Of a stretch of DNA of 64,000 bases, positions 33,740-42,133 are shown piece by piece. Position numbers and translations under genes: made by a program. The notes under the pieces were generated by a model that searched no databases, had not been told where the DNA came from, and saw only the letters and a list, made by a program, of their open reading frames with translations. The number at the start of each line of letters is the position of its first letter. Position 1 is the first letter of the stretch. This DNA is from an uncultured Thermoguttaceae bacterium (GTDB lineage Bacteria; Planctomycetota; Planctomycetia; Pirellulales; Thermoguttaceae): positions 24,949 through 88,948 of the forward strand of contig CALKER010000017.1 in the NCBI GenBank assembly GCA_938084835.1, in the 5' to 3' direction.

Positions 33740-36337
33740 ATGATGAGGCTTTTCCGAAGCCTTAGATGGGCCATCGTCGGGGCTGCCCTAAGCGCCTTAG
33801 GCTGGGGTTGCGCGCCATATCAGAATGCGACGGTGCCTCCGCCGGGTGTGGTGCTTGCCCCACCGGCTGCTCCAATGGTCCCGGTTACCCCCCCAATGCA
33901 AGCAGAACCGGTGGCCCCAATCGTCCGCGAAATTCCCCCTCCGATGCGCCTTCAAGACCGGGTAGCAATCCTGGTCCAGCCAGAAGAAACGATTGCCCCT
34001 ATTCGCAGCGAAGTCATCCTCATAGCCAGCGTCCTCGGCTCAGACGGATACCTCCGCACCAACGAACCAGTGCATTGGCATTTGGACCCCAACGGTGTGG
34101 GACAAATTGTTGACGTATGTCCCGGGACAATCACCGATTGGCTTGTGGGCGATTTCACAAGGCCACGCAAAGTTTCTAACAATTACGCCGTTACATCGAC
34201 TTCTCGGCGTTACCTCCACCTCACGCGCGGAACAGTCAATCCGGACGACGATGTGTCGATAATGGCTGGGCAGACATGGATCTCGGTAACCTCTGCGGTG
34301 GAAGGCACAAGCGTGATAACAGCTTTTGCCCCTGGAGTCCGCGATTGGAGTCGCCGGATTCAAACCGCAAAAGTTTATTGGGTGGACGCCGAATGGAGTA
34401 ATCCGTCGCCGGCGATTGTCCCTGCCGGAAGTCCCCACCAACTCGTCACAACATTAACCCGGCAGTCTGACCGGGCTCCCCTGGCCGGATGGATCGTGCG
34501 ATATTCGATCCGCAGCGGTCCGACGGCACGGTTTCTTCCCTCAGGAGCTTCAGCCACGGAGGTAACGACAAACGAGCTCGGACAAGCAGCCGTCGAAATA
34601 AGCCAAGATCAGCCGATTCCGGGAACGTCGCTCATCGCAATCGAGATCATCAATCCCCAGGTTCTCGACAGCACAGGAAGACCGATAGTGGTAGGGCGGG
34701 CTACAACTCATGTGACTTGGTCTTCCCCGGGATTGAGCTTGCGAAAGATGGCACCCGCCCAAGTCGCAGTAGGTGGTTCGTTGCAATACCGCATCGAGGT
34801 CGCCAATTTCGGTGACCTTCCAGCGGCAGATGTGGTAGTCACAGATCGGCTTCCGCCTGGTTTGACCTTTCAAAAGAGTATTCCCGAACCCACTGAACCT
34901 TTCGGCGTAGAGCGGCAGCTTAAATGGAGCTTGGGGGCTCTGGCCTCAAATGAGTCGCGGGTTATCGTGGTGGAATGCATCGCGGAGCGGGCCGGACGCA
35001 TCGAAAATACGGCAACGGCCACCGGCCACGGCGGCCTCCAGGCGACAAGCACTGCTGTCACAGAAGTTGGTGTGCCTACCCTCCAATTACGGCTCAGGGG
35101 CCCGGGTACAGCGCTTGTTGGGGATACCGTGAAATTTTCGATCGAATTAACAAACCGTGGCACCACACCTTTACCCGGATTAGTTTTGAGAGCTCGATTT
35201 GATACTGGTCTACGTCACGCGGCCGCTCCCAGCCCCATTGAGCGGGACCTTGGCCAGGCCCTCCAACCCGGGGAAACTCAGCAGATCGGCGTAGAGTTTG
35301 TGGCCGTTCAGTCGGGCCGACACTGTGTGGAAATCCAAGTGCTTAGCGGGACAAGCGTGTTGGCCAGTTCGCAAGAGTGTGTACAGATTCAGCCCGCTGC
35401 AGGGCCAACTGCACCGGGACAGCCACCTGGCCAGGCGCCATCAGTTGGCCAAATCACTCCAGGAACTGGGCTCATTCCCCCAACTCCGCTCCAATTGAGG
35501 GTGCTCGGTCCCCAGTTAGCACAAGTAGGGGAAATGGTGGAATTTGTGATCGAGCTGGCCAACTCGGGCACGAAGCCAGTGGAAGGAATTCAACTGAGCT
35601 GCAAGCTTGATCCGGAACTGGTGCCTAAGTTTGCAAGTGGGGGGTTTGAACCCCGTCGTCCGGGCGAACCTGTCGCGCCTTTTGTATGGCGACGAGATAG
35701 TATTGCAAGCAACCAAACAGTTCAGTATCGCCTCCAGTGTGTGGCACAGAAGTCCACGCCCAGTGCCTGTTTAACAGTAGAGGCGATGACCGCCGACGGG
35801 GCCCGCCTTTCCGAAAAGCGGTGCGTCACGCTGCAGGAAGGTCGGGGATCGTTGGGTCCCGAGCCATCTGGTGGGCTACCTCCCCCAGGGCCCACCGGCG
35901 TAATAGGATCCCTACAAACAGGCGCCGCCATACCCCCGCCAGCCACGGAGGCGAAAGATTCTCCAATCCAAGTTCGAGCACGGCTCCTCCGCGAGGAGGT
36001 GAGTGTCGGCCAGCGGACCACCCTCCTCGTACAATTGGTTAATACGGGGTCAGTACCAGTTACCCAAGTTCGCCTCCAGGTCCGGTTACCGCCCGAAGTA
36101 CAGCGGATCAAATTCGGAACATTCGGGCCGCCGGGAGCCGAAGATCCTATGTTTCAAGATTCGCTCGTGCAATTTCCTGCATTGACACACATGGCCCCGG
36201 GATCTTCAGCAGAGTATCGCGTAGCTGTGCAAGCGCTGAAACCGGCCACTTGTGAGCTCCAAGTGGAAGTTAGCTTCGTAGGGCGAGCCACCCCACAAAC
36301 GTTTAAGGTCCCCCTCGTTATCACTTCGGCTCCTTAG
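33740..36337 (+). CDS. Exported DUF11 repeat protein, probable lipoprotein
   Basis: 865 residues. The N-terminus has a hydrophobic segment ending in ALGWGC, a weak lipobox with Cys24 as possible acylation site. A Pro-rich linker (about 28-70) follows, then a beta domain (about 70-240) and an Ig-like Big_1-type module (about 240-330). Four DUF11-type modules come next, near residues 333-430, 440-545, 580-690 and 745-862, each with VGDTVKFSIELTNRGTTPLPG-like text. Pro/Gly-rich linkers separate the last three. DUF11 modules occur in envelope and large surface proteins; a structural or cell-surface role is likely. Two ATG codons are adjacent at 33740 and 33743. The gene is flanked by a long 5' gap and a convergent small gene. 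Confidence 0.86.
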   Translation: MMRLFRSLRWAIVGAALSALGWGCAPYQNATVPPPGVVLAPPAAPMVPVTPPMQAEPVAPIVREIPPPMRLQDRVAILVQPEETIAPIRSEVILIASVLGSDGYLRTNEPVHWHLDPNGVGQIVDVCPGTITDWLVGDFTRPRKVSNNYAVTSTSRRYLHLTRGTVNPDDDVSIMAGQTWISVTSAVEGTSVITAFAPGVRDWSRRIQTAKVYWVDAEWSNPSPAIVPAGSPHQLVTTLTRQSDRAPLAGWIVRYSIRSGPTARFLPSGASATEVTTNELGQAAVEISQDQPIPGTSLIAIEIINPQVLDSTGRPIVVGRATTHVTWSSPGLSLRKMAPAQVAVGGSLQYRIEVANFGDLPAADVVVTDRLPPGLTFQKSIPEPTEPFGVERQLKWSLGALASNESRVIVVECIAERAGRIENTATATGHGGLQATSTAVTEVGVPTLQLRLRGPGTALVGDTVKFSIELTNRGTTPLPGLVLRARFDTGLRHAAAPSPIERDLGQALQPGETQQIGVEFVAVQSGRHCVEIQVLSGTSVLASSQECVQIQPAAGPTAPGQPPGQAPSVGQITPGTGLIPPTPLQLRVLGPQLAQVGEMVEFVIELANSGTKPVEGIQLSCKLDPELVPKFASGGFEPRRPGEPVAPFVWRRDSIASNQTVQYRLQCVAQKSTPSACLTVEAMTADGARLSEKRCVTLQEGRGSLGPEPSGGLPPPGPTGVIGSLQTGAAIPPPATEAKDSPIQVRARLLREEVSVGQRTTLLVQLVNTGSVPVTQVRLQVRLPPEVQRIKFGTFGPPGAEDPMFQDSLVQFPALTHMAPGSSAEYRVAVQALKPATCELQVEVSFVGRATPQTFKVPLVITSAP

Positions 36338-36603
36338 GGTGTCAGCATCGGTCGATCTTTTTGCGGGCTTACTAACGCTTGCCAATCTCGCCCAGGCGCT
36401 TCGGCGGCAGTCAAAAGGTCGATAGTGAAAAACTCCGGTTTGTCAAGTCCCTCTTGCTCTAGCGGGTAATAAATTTTCTGCGAAAAAGCGATCGGGGCCA
36501 TCGCGAAGCACAGGATTCCCTCCCCGCCCCGACTGTCAAGTCGAATCAAAGCTCGCGTTGTCCCGTTGTCAAAAGATGATATCCGCATACCTCCGACTAC
36601 CAC
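36334..36603 (-). CDS. Small protein of unknown function
   Basis: Up to 89 residues, beginning at GTG 36603 or ATG 36588 (MRISSFDNGTTRALIRLD). Composition is ordinary for a soluble protein, with FAMAPIAFSQKIYYPLEQEG and a C-terminal DWQALVSPQKDR. It overlaps the stop codon of the DUF11 gene by 4 bp in convergent orientation. I do not recognise the family; codon pattern and lack of low complexity favour a real gene, but the start is poorly supported. Confidence 0.45.
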   Translation of the reverse strand: MVVGGMRISSFDNGTTRALIRLDSRGGEGILCFAMAPIAFSQKIYYPLEQEGLDKPEFFTIDLLTAAEAPGRDWQALVSPQKDRPMLTP

Positions 36604-36946
36604 GGCCCTAAGAAGCGGGGCGATTCGGCTTCCTTGGAAAATAGCATGTCAATGTTTACCACCCTATGAACACCCTAGGACTAAACTTGAGAATGCTCCA
36701 CAGCAAACGGGAGCTGGATCTTCTTGAGTTTAACGCAAGCTGTTTCCTAAGATAGAGTTCTTACTGTACGAAGTGAAATCACCTCAGATCTGAAGTTCCG
36801 AAGAATCCGCGTCTCTGCACCAGGTGCTTTTTCCGGCATACTAAACGGGTGGGTGGTCAAGACTTCTAAATGACGATGGATTAATAGACTTGCTCAGGAA
36901 TTAGCAGACTTGCAAGCGGCAATACCCGTTTGCCAGAACGAATCCG
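36604..36946 (+). other. Short divergent gap
   Basis: No coding or RNA signal recognised. It should contain the promoters of the small minus-strand gene and of the LigD-like gene. Confidence 0.4.
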
Positions 36947-37354
36947 ATGCCGCGGTTTGTCGTGCTAGAACATCAAACGTCAGCGGGTATCCATTGGGAC
37001 TTCATGCTTGAAGAGCACGAACACCTGCGCACCTGGTCCTTACCGGCGGAGCCGAAACCACAAACACAATTACATGCCAACGAACTTGCCCCGCACCGCG
37101 CTATTTACCTCGAATACGAAGGCCCGATCTCTGCCGGCCGAGGAACTGTCAAGCAGTGGGACACCGGTCGATATCGCTTTTGTTCCCAAAGCCAGCCGGA
37201 AAAAGTTCGTATCCATATCTGGGGCAAAAAGCTTTCCGGCACGATAGAACTACAAAAGATCGGGGAAAGTTCACCTCTTTGGCTTTTCCGCTGGCTTGAG
37301 CCTACAAATGTCCCCCCTCTCGCGGGAGAACCCTGCTGTGGGGCAGAAGAGTAG
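36947..37354 (+). CDS. Stand-alone LigD-type 3'-phosphoesterase (PE) domain protein
   Basis: 135 residues matching the DNA polymerase ligase N-terminal domain. FVVLEHQTSAGIHWDFMLEE gives the metal-binding His residues and Asp of the active site. ELAPHRAIYLEYEGPISAGRG, VKQWDTGRY and KLSGTIELQKIG are the following core strands. In LigD, this domain trims 3'-phosphates and ribonucleotides during non-homologous end joining; free-standing copies occur in bacteria and archaea. No Ku, polymerase or ligase gene is adjacent here, so a link to NHEJ is unproven. No strong ribosome-binding site is visible. It converges on the minus-strand BatA/VWA operon. Confidence 0.88.
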   Translation: MPRFVVLEHQTSAGIHWDFMLEEHEHLRTWSLPAEPKPQTQLHANELAPHRAIYLEYEGPISAGRGTVKQWDTGRYRFCSQSQPEKVRIHIWGKKLSGTIELQKIGESSPLWLFRWLEPTNVPPLAGEPCCGAEE

Positions 37355-37413
37355 AGCGCTTTTAAGGTCGCGGCCTCAGGCCACATGTGGCCAGGAAAAT
37401 CGCGAGGCAGGAA

Positions 37414-38124
37414 CTACCGAACCTCCAGTTCCGCTAAGCGTCTGTAGTACTGGCGAATAAGCGGAGCGTAACGCGGAAGGAATTCCTCAGCCAAAGTTTC
37501 CGGGATCTGGGACCGCAGCCGATCCGGCAGCTGACCCCAGAGCCCCCGTAAGACGGAACGAACTTCCTGCCAATGATCAACTGTTTGCTGAGTTTGCCCA
37601 TCGTTCACCTCGCCGGAGGCAGGCGACTGAGCCTGCTCCGATGGCTTAGCCGACTGAACATCCTGCTGTTGGGAACTGGCCTCCGGCTCAGGCATCGGCG
37701 ACGTCGCGGGTGGGGGGGCCGAGGGTTGATTGTGCCTCAGAAGCTCGTCCAAACGAGCGATAATTTGCTCCTGAACCGTGAGAGTCTTTTGCCAGTCTCT
37801 CTGCTCCATTAATCGCCCAGCCAACCTCATTTGAAAGAAAATATCGACAATGGCACTCATCTCCCCAGGTCTTTCGCTTGAGGAGACATGAGCCGGCAGG
37901 CTTCCCGAGAACACCGTCCCGTCCCGCTCAGCAGATTGGGAAACTTGACTGTACACGAACTCCGAAGTACACATTAATATCCAGCCAGTATACACCATCA
38001 ACGCCACGTGCCATTCAGTGCGGAGTCTCTGCCTCGATGCGATCCTTGTAGGGCACAGGGGTGGCATCCCGCCATGTGCCTTACCCACCATGTTGTTGAC
38101 GGTGCGAGGATCATTTAAGGACAC
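37414..38124 (-). CDS. Small exported/membrane protein closing the BatA-VWA operon
   Basis: About 236 residues. One hydrophobic segment (WHVALMVYTGWILMC) suggests a signal or anchor. A helical region QMRLAGRLMEQRDWQKTLTVQEQIIARLDELLR is followed by a Pro/Gln/Ser-rich linker. The conserved-looking C-terminus contains LWGQLPDRLRSQIPETLAEEFLPRYAPLIRQYYRRLAEL. I choose GTG 38124: AGGAGG at 38139-38134 is spaced 9 nt from it, and it overlaps the upstream gene's stop (38111) by 14 bp, implying translational coupling. A longer frame from TTG 38142 would place that Shine-Dalgarno inside the gene. Proteins of this sort commonly terminate planctomycete BatA/VWA operons; molecular function is unknown. 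Confidence 0.72.
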   Translation of the reverse strand: MSLNDPRTVNNMVGKAHGGMPPLCPTRIASRQRLRTEWHVALMVYTGWILMCTSEFVYSQVSQSAERDGTVFSGSLPAHVSSSERPGEMSAIVDIFFQMRLAGRLMEQRDWQKTLTVQEQIIARLDELLRHNQPSAPPPATSPMPEPEASSQQQDVQSAKPSEQAQSPASGEVNDGQTQQTVDHWQEVRSVLRGLWGQLPDRLRSQIPETLAEEFLPRYAPLIRQYYRRLAELEVR

Positions 38125-41100
38125 CGTTTGGAGCCTCCTCAATCTCTGGCGGAAATTGCAAGGTTGGAAAGGCCGCCGACTTCAAGAGTTCCAAGAATAA
38201 CTCGGCCATCCGCTCCTGCTGTTGACGCAGATTTTCCGCTTGGAGTTGAACACTTTCTGGCCAATTTTCGGCTGGACCGAAGCGTTCCACGAGGGCCACC
38301 GTTTCCGCGTGAACAGCTGCCTGTAAGTTGCGGATGAGGCGCAGCTCCACGAGGAAGTAGGGATTCCCTTCGGGAGATTCCTGATCGGAGGGAGTCCTTG
38401 CAACTTGCGAAGCGGACGGAGAGGAGGACTCCGCGGCAGCCTGGGTAGTGGTCTCCTCTGATGGAACCAACGAGGCCAGGACCGAGCGAAGTAACACGAT
38501 AGCTCGCCGCTGTTCCTCTTGCGTTGCAGGACCAGTATCCCAACGCCGGAGGTTTTGTTCGGCCGTGGCCATTGCCTTGTGAACATCACGAAGCGTGATG
38601 CGTAGGAGAGCGGCCTCTGGCGGCACGAGCAGCGATGCGATCTCGCCGGCCACCGCGCCCTGCTCCTCGGCCAGCTGAAGTAACAGGCGTTTTTCATTGC
38701 GCCCCAAGTTGCCAAGCCGCGCTAGGCGATCGTGAACACTAACCGTCTGCTCGGCAAGCGCATGCTGCGCCTTTTCCACCTGAATGAGCTTTTGAACGAT
38801 CTGTCCCAGGAGTTCCGCTGCCGCAGCCAAAACTGGATCGGTTTGGCCTGAATTGGCTTGCTGCCTCAGCTGATTGAGTAATTTCTCGGCCAATTCTGCC
38901 TGAGCGAGGGCCCCGCTCGGTTCGTCCCTCCTTGCGTGGGCGGCTGCTTCTGCCATCGATTGCTCAGCCTGGTTGAGCAAGTCTTCCCACACAGCTTGCG
39001 TCTCCGCTTGGAGACTATCCCGTAGTTGCGTCACCTTTTCCCGCAAGGAATCCTGGAGGTCTGCGGTTTGCCAAAGTTCTTGCCTCCGGAATTTTTCCTC
39101 CAGCGCCGCTGCCGCCGCAAATTCCTCCCGAATTTCTCTTTGCTTCTGCCAAAGATCCTCAACGGCCTGAAGGAAATTGGCCCCCGCTCCCGGCGCAGAT
39201 AAGTCCTGACGATGCTGTGGCATCGACAAAAGCTCGGAAAGCTCTTTAAGATCCCTCAATACCTGGTGCTGTTGGGCAAGCGCTTGGCCGAGGCGGTTTT
39301 CAGCGATATCCTTTACAGCTTGACTAAAGATACCGCGGGATTCCACTTCGACAGTTTTTGCGGCAGCTGCTTCGGCCGCCTTCGCCTCCGCTTCGCCTCT
39401 TTTGAGGAGTTGATCGGCCCACTCGCGTAGGCCGGTAGCAAATCGCCCAAACTGCTCGGCGAGCGATCGTTGGTGTTGCGCGATACTTTGCAATTCTGAG
39501 CGCTCGGCCGGGGATAAACTCTCCAATGATTTGCCTGCGGTGTTCCGCGCCTGATTTTGTGTGCGATGAAAGATTTCAAGCTGGTGACGGATTAGCTCGC
39601 CAAGCTCTTGCTGCAAGCGCCGAAGCTTATCCTGGGCCGAAATGGCCGCTATCATTTCTACCAGTTGGTCGATAACCTGCTGTTGGAGAGCTTCAGCCTG
39701 TCCGAGATCTTGTTTACAATCGTGCATCCTCTGGGTGATGAGCTGGGCCGAGCTTCCTTCTTTGGTCAACCAACCAAGATGGCGAATTGCCGCAAGAAGT
39801 CGAAATTCACTGTCCTGCAAGGGACCCGCTTCCAGCGACTTGAGTTGCCGGAAAAGGTGACCGAGTCGGCCACTGACCGCCGAGCCTTCGAGGGCATTTT
39901 CCTGGACAATCCTCAATAACCCCTCAACCCGCGCCAATACTCCCTCGGAGGAACCTACCAAAATCCGCCGGACCTCCCGCTGGGTCCACAAGGCGCCTTC
40001 TACGATAGGTGCGGTAGCACTTACAAGTGACCTGTCTCCTCCCAGCGATTTGGCCGCCTGCTGGGTGAGTTTTTGGGCCGACACTTCAACCTCCAAAGCG
40101 CGCTGCAGCTCGGAAAGCAGCCCTTGCTCTTGCGCAAGAATCTGGGCCAAAAGCTCCTCTGTAGAGAGGACCTCCAACACCAACGGCGGGCTTTCCCCCC
40201 GCTGCCCCCGGTGATCTTCGGCAATGGCGACAACCGTGAGCCGTTCCCCCCTTTGCACCGGCAAAGAGCTTACAGGTTCATTGACAGTAAAAGGTTGCTT
40301 GAAGGCAGTCGGACCTCTGGTGAAAAACTCTTCGTCCGGCGAAGGTGGAAAAGGCGGTCCCTCATAAACAGGAAGGGTAACGACCGTTTCGTCTCCTTTT
40401 CGGAACGAAAGCTCAATTCGCCGCAAGCCCAGGTCATCCCCAGCTTCTCCGGCCAGTGCCAAACGGCCGGCAGAGCTTAAAGGCACCAAAGCGCGAGGAA
40501 CTGCCCACGCCACGACCGGGGGATTATCCGCAAATACACGCAGTTGCCACCGATCCTCTTCGCCTCCTTTCAACCCGGCGATGTCCAAAAGCTCTATCCA
40601 AAAGCTAGTTGTTTGTTGGGCAATAAACTCCGCCGTCAGCTGGTTTCCCTCGTCAACTGAGGCAGGGAAAGTTCCGATGTTTCCGATGTGCACGCTGGCC
40701 GAGCGCAGCGGCTTAGTAGCCTCGGCAACAAGATTGATGCGACTACCCTCAAGCGCCGCTAGCGGAGGCCGGCTCCGCCACGGTTTCCAGCCAGTGTATT
40801 CTGGCGGCATAATCTGGGCCTCTAGCGACCGCAGCCCCGGAGCTAAAGTAATGTTGACAAAAAACCAGGGCATGGATCGATCGTCGCCTGCTTCCACGCG
40901 AAAGAAAAAAGGCCGATCCACCTTTTCCCGCCGCGCGATCCACATCCCGTTGGCCAGGCGTGGATCGTCCCCTCGGCCGAGCCGCCGTTGGGCCGTGCGC
41001 GACTCAACGAACACAAGGGGCACCACTTCGGTGACGGTCTTTCCATCGGGCGCAACCCACTGGAACCACGCTTTACCCCCCGAGGGCAAGCGTTTCCCGT

Positions 41101-41848
41101 CACGATCTACAATCTCCACCTCGAAATCACTGCCGCGGGCTACCTCCTGCACAGGGCGAAGCACCACCAGGTGAAATCGTTGCGGCCAAGAGACGTCAAC
41201 CCACGGAAGGAGCAACCGCTTAGCACCGGTGGCCACCGCAGCCGGCGCGGCCAATGCAAATAGCCCCACAACGGTTAATGCAGTCACCAGCACGATGGCG
41301 CCTTGCCACAATGCGTCGCGCCTTACGGCACGATCACATTCCGCTTTTCGCAAAGCCTCCCAAGCGGTGGCCATCACCGCTTGCCGCAGCTCCCGCGAAC
41401 CCGTTGCTGCTACCGATTCCCGCTGAAGAGCAAAATCGACAGCCGCCGCAAGCTGTCCTTGAAGCTGCGGGAAGTACTGTTCCATCAGTCGCGATAAGGA
41501 AACCTCCCCGACCCGAGTCAAAAGGAGGGGAACCAGCCGCGTGTACATCAGGAGACTGACCCCCGCCCACCAACTCCCCGCAAGTACCAGCCGCAGAAGC
41601 CTATCATTCACTTGAAGAAGAAAATCCACCCCTGCTGCGGCGATACCCAAAGCGACAATCAGTGCCGCGGTGGAAAGAACTTGGCCCGCAAAAAGTATCC
41701 AGACCAAGCGGTTTCGCAGCCGCCGAACCTCCACCGCCACCGGATGCACCAACCAAGGCGAATCCGGACCAATCTGGTCGAAGCTCCGAGCCCCCCGCTT
41801 AAGACCGAAAACGTGCGAAAAAATGGCGGGAAAGAACGAAAAGCGCAC
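38111..41848 (-). CDS. Very large membrane protein with coiled-coil C-terminal half (DUF4175-like)
   Basis: 1,245 residues. Transmembrane helices occur near residues 48-72, 87-103 and 180-205, in the layout of DUF4175-type proteins. Beta-rich periplasmic domains follow (about 215-560; for example PEYTGWKPWRSRPPLAALEGSRINLVAEATKPLR). The second half (about 570-1220) is almost entirely Gln/Glu/Ala/Leu-rich helical coiled coil. GTG is the likely start, with GGAG 8 nt upstream. A 285-bp gap separates it from the upstream VWA gene, and it overlaps the following gene. Large proteins like this accompany BatA/VWA and MoxR-DUF58 clusters in planctomycetes; an envelope scaffold role is inferred. Confidence 0.82.
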   Translation of the reverse strand: MRFSFFPAIFSHVFGLKRGARSFDQIGPDSPWLVHPVAVEVRRLRNRLVWILFAGQVLSTAALIVALGIAAAGVDFLLQVNDRLLRLVLAGSWWAGVSLLMYTRLVPLLLTRVGEVSLSRLMEQYFPQLQGQLAAAVDFALQRESVAATGSRELRQAVMATAWEALRKAECDRAVRRDALWQGAIVLVTALTVVGLFALAAPAAVATGAKRLLLPWVDVSWPQRFHLVVLRPVQEVARGSDFEVEIVDRDGKRLPSGGKAWFQWVAPDGKTVTEVVPLVFVESRTAQRRLGRGDDPRLANGMWIARREKVDRPFFFRVEAGDDRSMPWFFVNITLAPGLRSLEAQIMPPEYTGWKPWRSRPPLAALEGSRINLVAEATKPLRSASVHIGNIGTFPASVDEGNQLTAEFIAQQTTSFWIELLDIAGLKGGEEDRWQLRVFADNPPVVAWAVPRALVPLSSAGRLALAGEAGDDLGLRRIELSFRKGDETVVTLPVYEGPPFPPSPDEEFFTRGPTAFKQPFTVNEPVSSLPVQRGERLTVVAIAEDHRGQRGESPPLVLEVLSTEELLAQILAQEQGLLSELQRALEVEVSAQKLTQQAAKSLGGDRSLVSATAPIVEGALWTQREVRRILVGSSEGVLARVEGLLRIVQENALEGSAVSGRLGHLFRQLKSLEAGPLQDSEFRLLAAIRHLGWLTKEGSSAQLITQRMHDCKQDLGQAEALQQQVIDQLVEMIAAISAQDKLRRLQQELGELIRHQLEIFHRTQNQARNTAGKSLESLSPAERSELQSIAQHQRSLAEQFGRFATGLREWADQLLKRGEAEAKAAEAAAAKTVEVESRGIFSQAVKDIAENRLGQALAQQHQVLRDLKELSELLSMPQHRQDLSAPGAGANFLQAVEDLWQKQREIREEFAAAAALEEKFRRQELWQTADLQDSLREKVTQLRDSLQAETQAVWEDLLNQAEQSMAEAAAHARRDEPSGALAQAELAEKLLNQLRQQANSGQTDPVLAAAAELLGQIVQKLIQVEKAQHALAEQTVSVHDRLARLGNLGRNEKRLLLQLAEEQGAVAGEIASLLVPPEAALLRITLRDVHKAMATAEQNLRRWDTGPATQEEQRRAIVLLRSVLASLVPSEETTTQAAAESSSPSASQVARTPSDQESPEGNPYFLVELRLIRNLQAAVHAETVALVERFGPAENWPESVQLQAENLRQQQERMAELFLELLKSAAFPTLQFPPEIEEAPNGVLK

Positions 41849-42133
41849 AGGTCTGACTCCGCCTGAATTATTGAACCAAGCCCGGAAGGCTGAGCTTCCT
41901 ACACTCCGCCCGGATCTTTACGATAACTGCCGCTTGATTGCTTCCGAAAGAACCATTACTCGCCAGTTAGTAAGCCACCTCAAAAAGCACGTCTGCCGCG
42001 GGAAAACGCACGCCCGGCCTAAAGAACCAGGCTAAACGGTGTCTTATCCCCAGCAAAACCGCCACAACGCCCCCCGTTGTGATCGAGCTTTTCATCTTTT
42101 CGCGGTTAGCTTCCGCTTGCTTCCTCCTGGATT

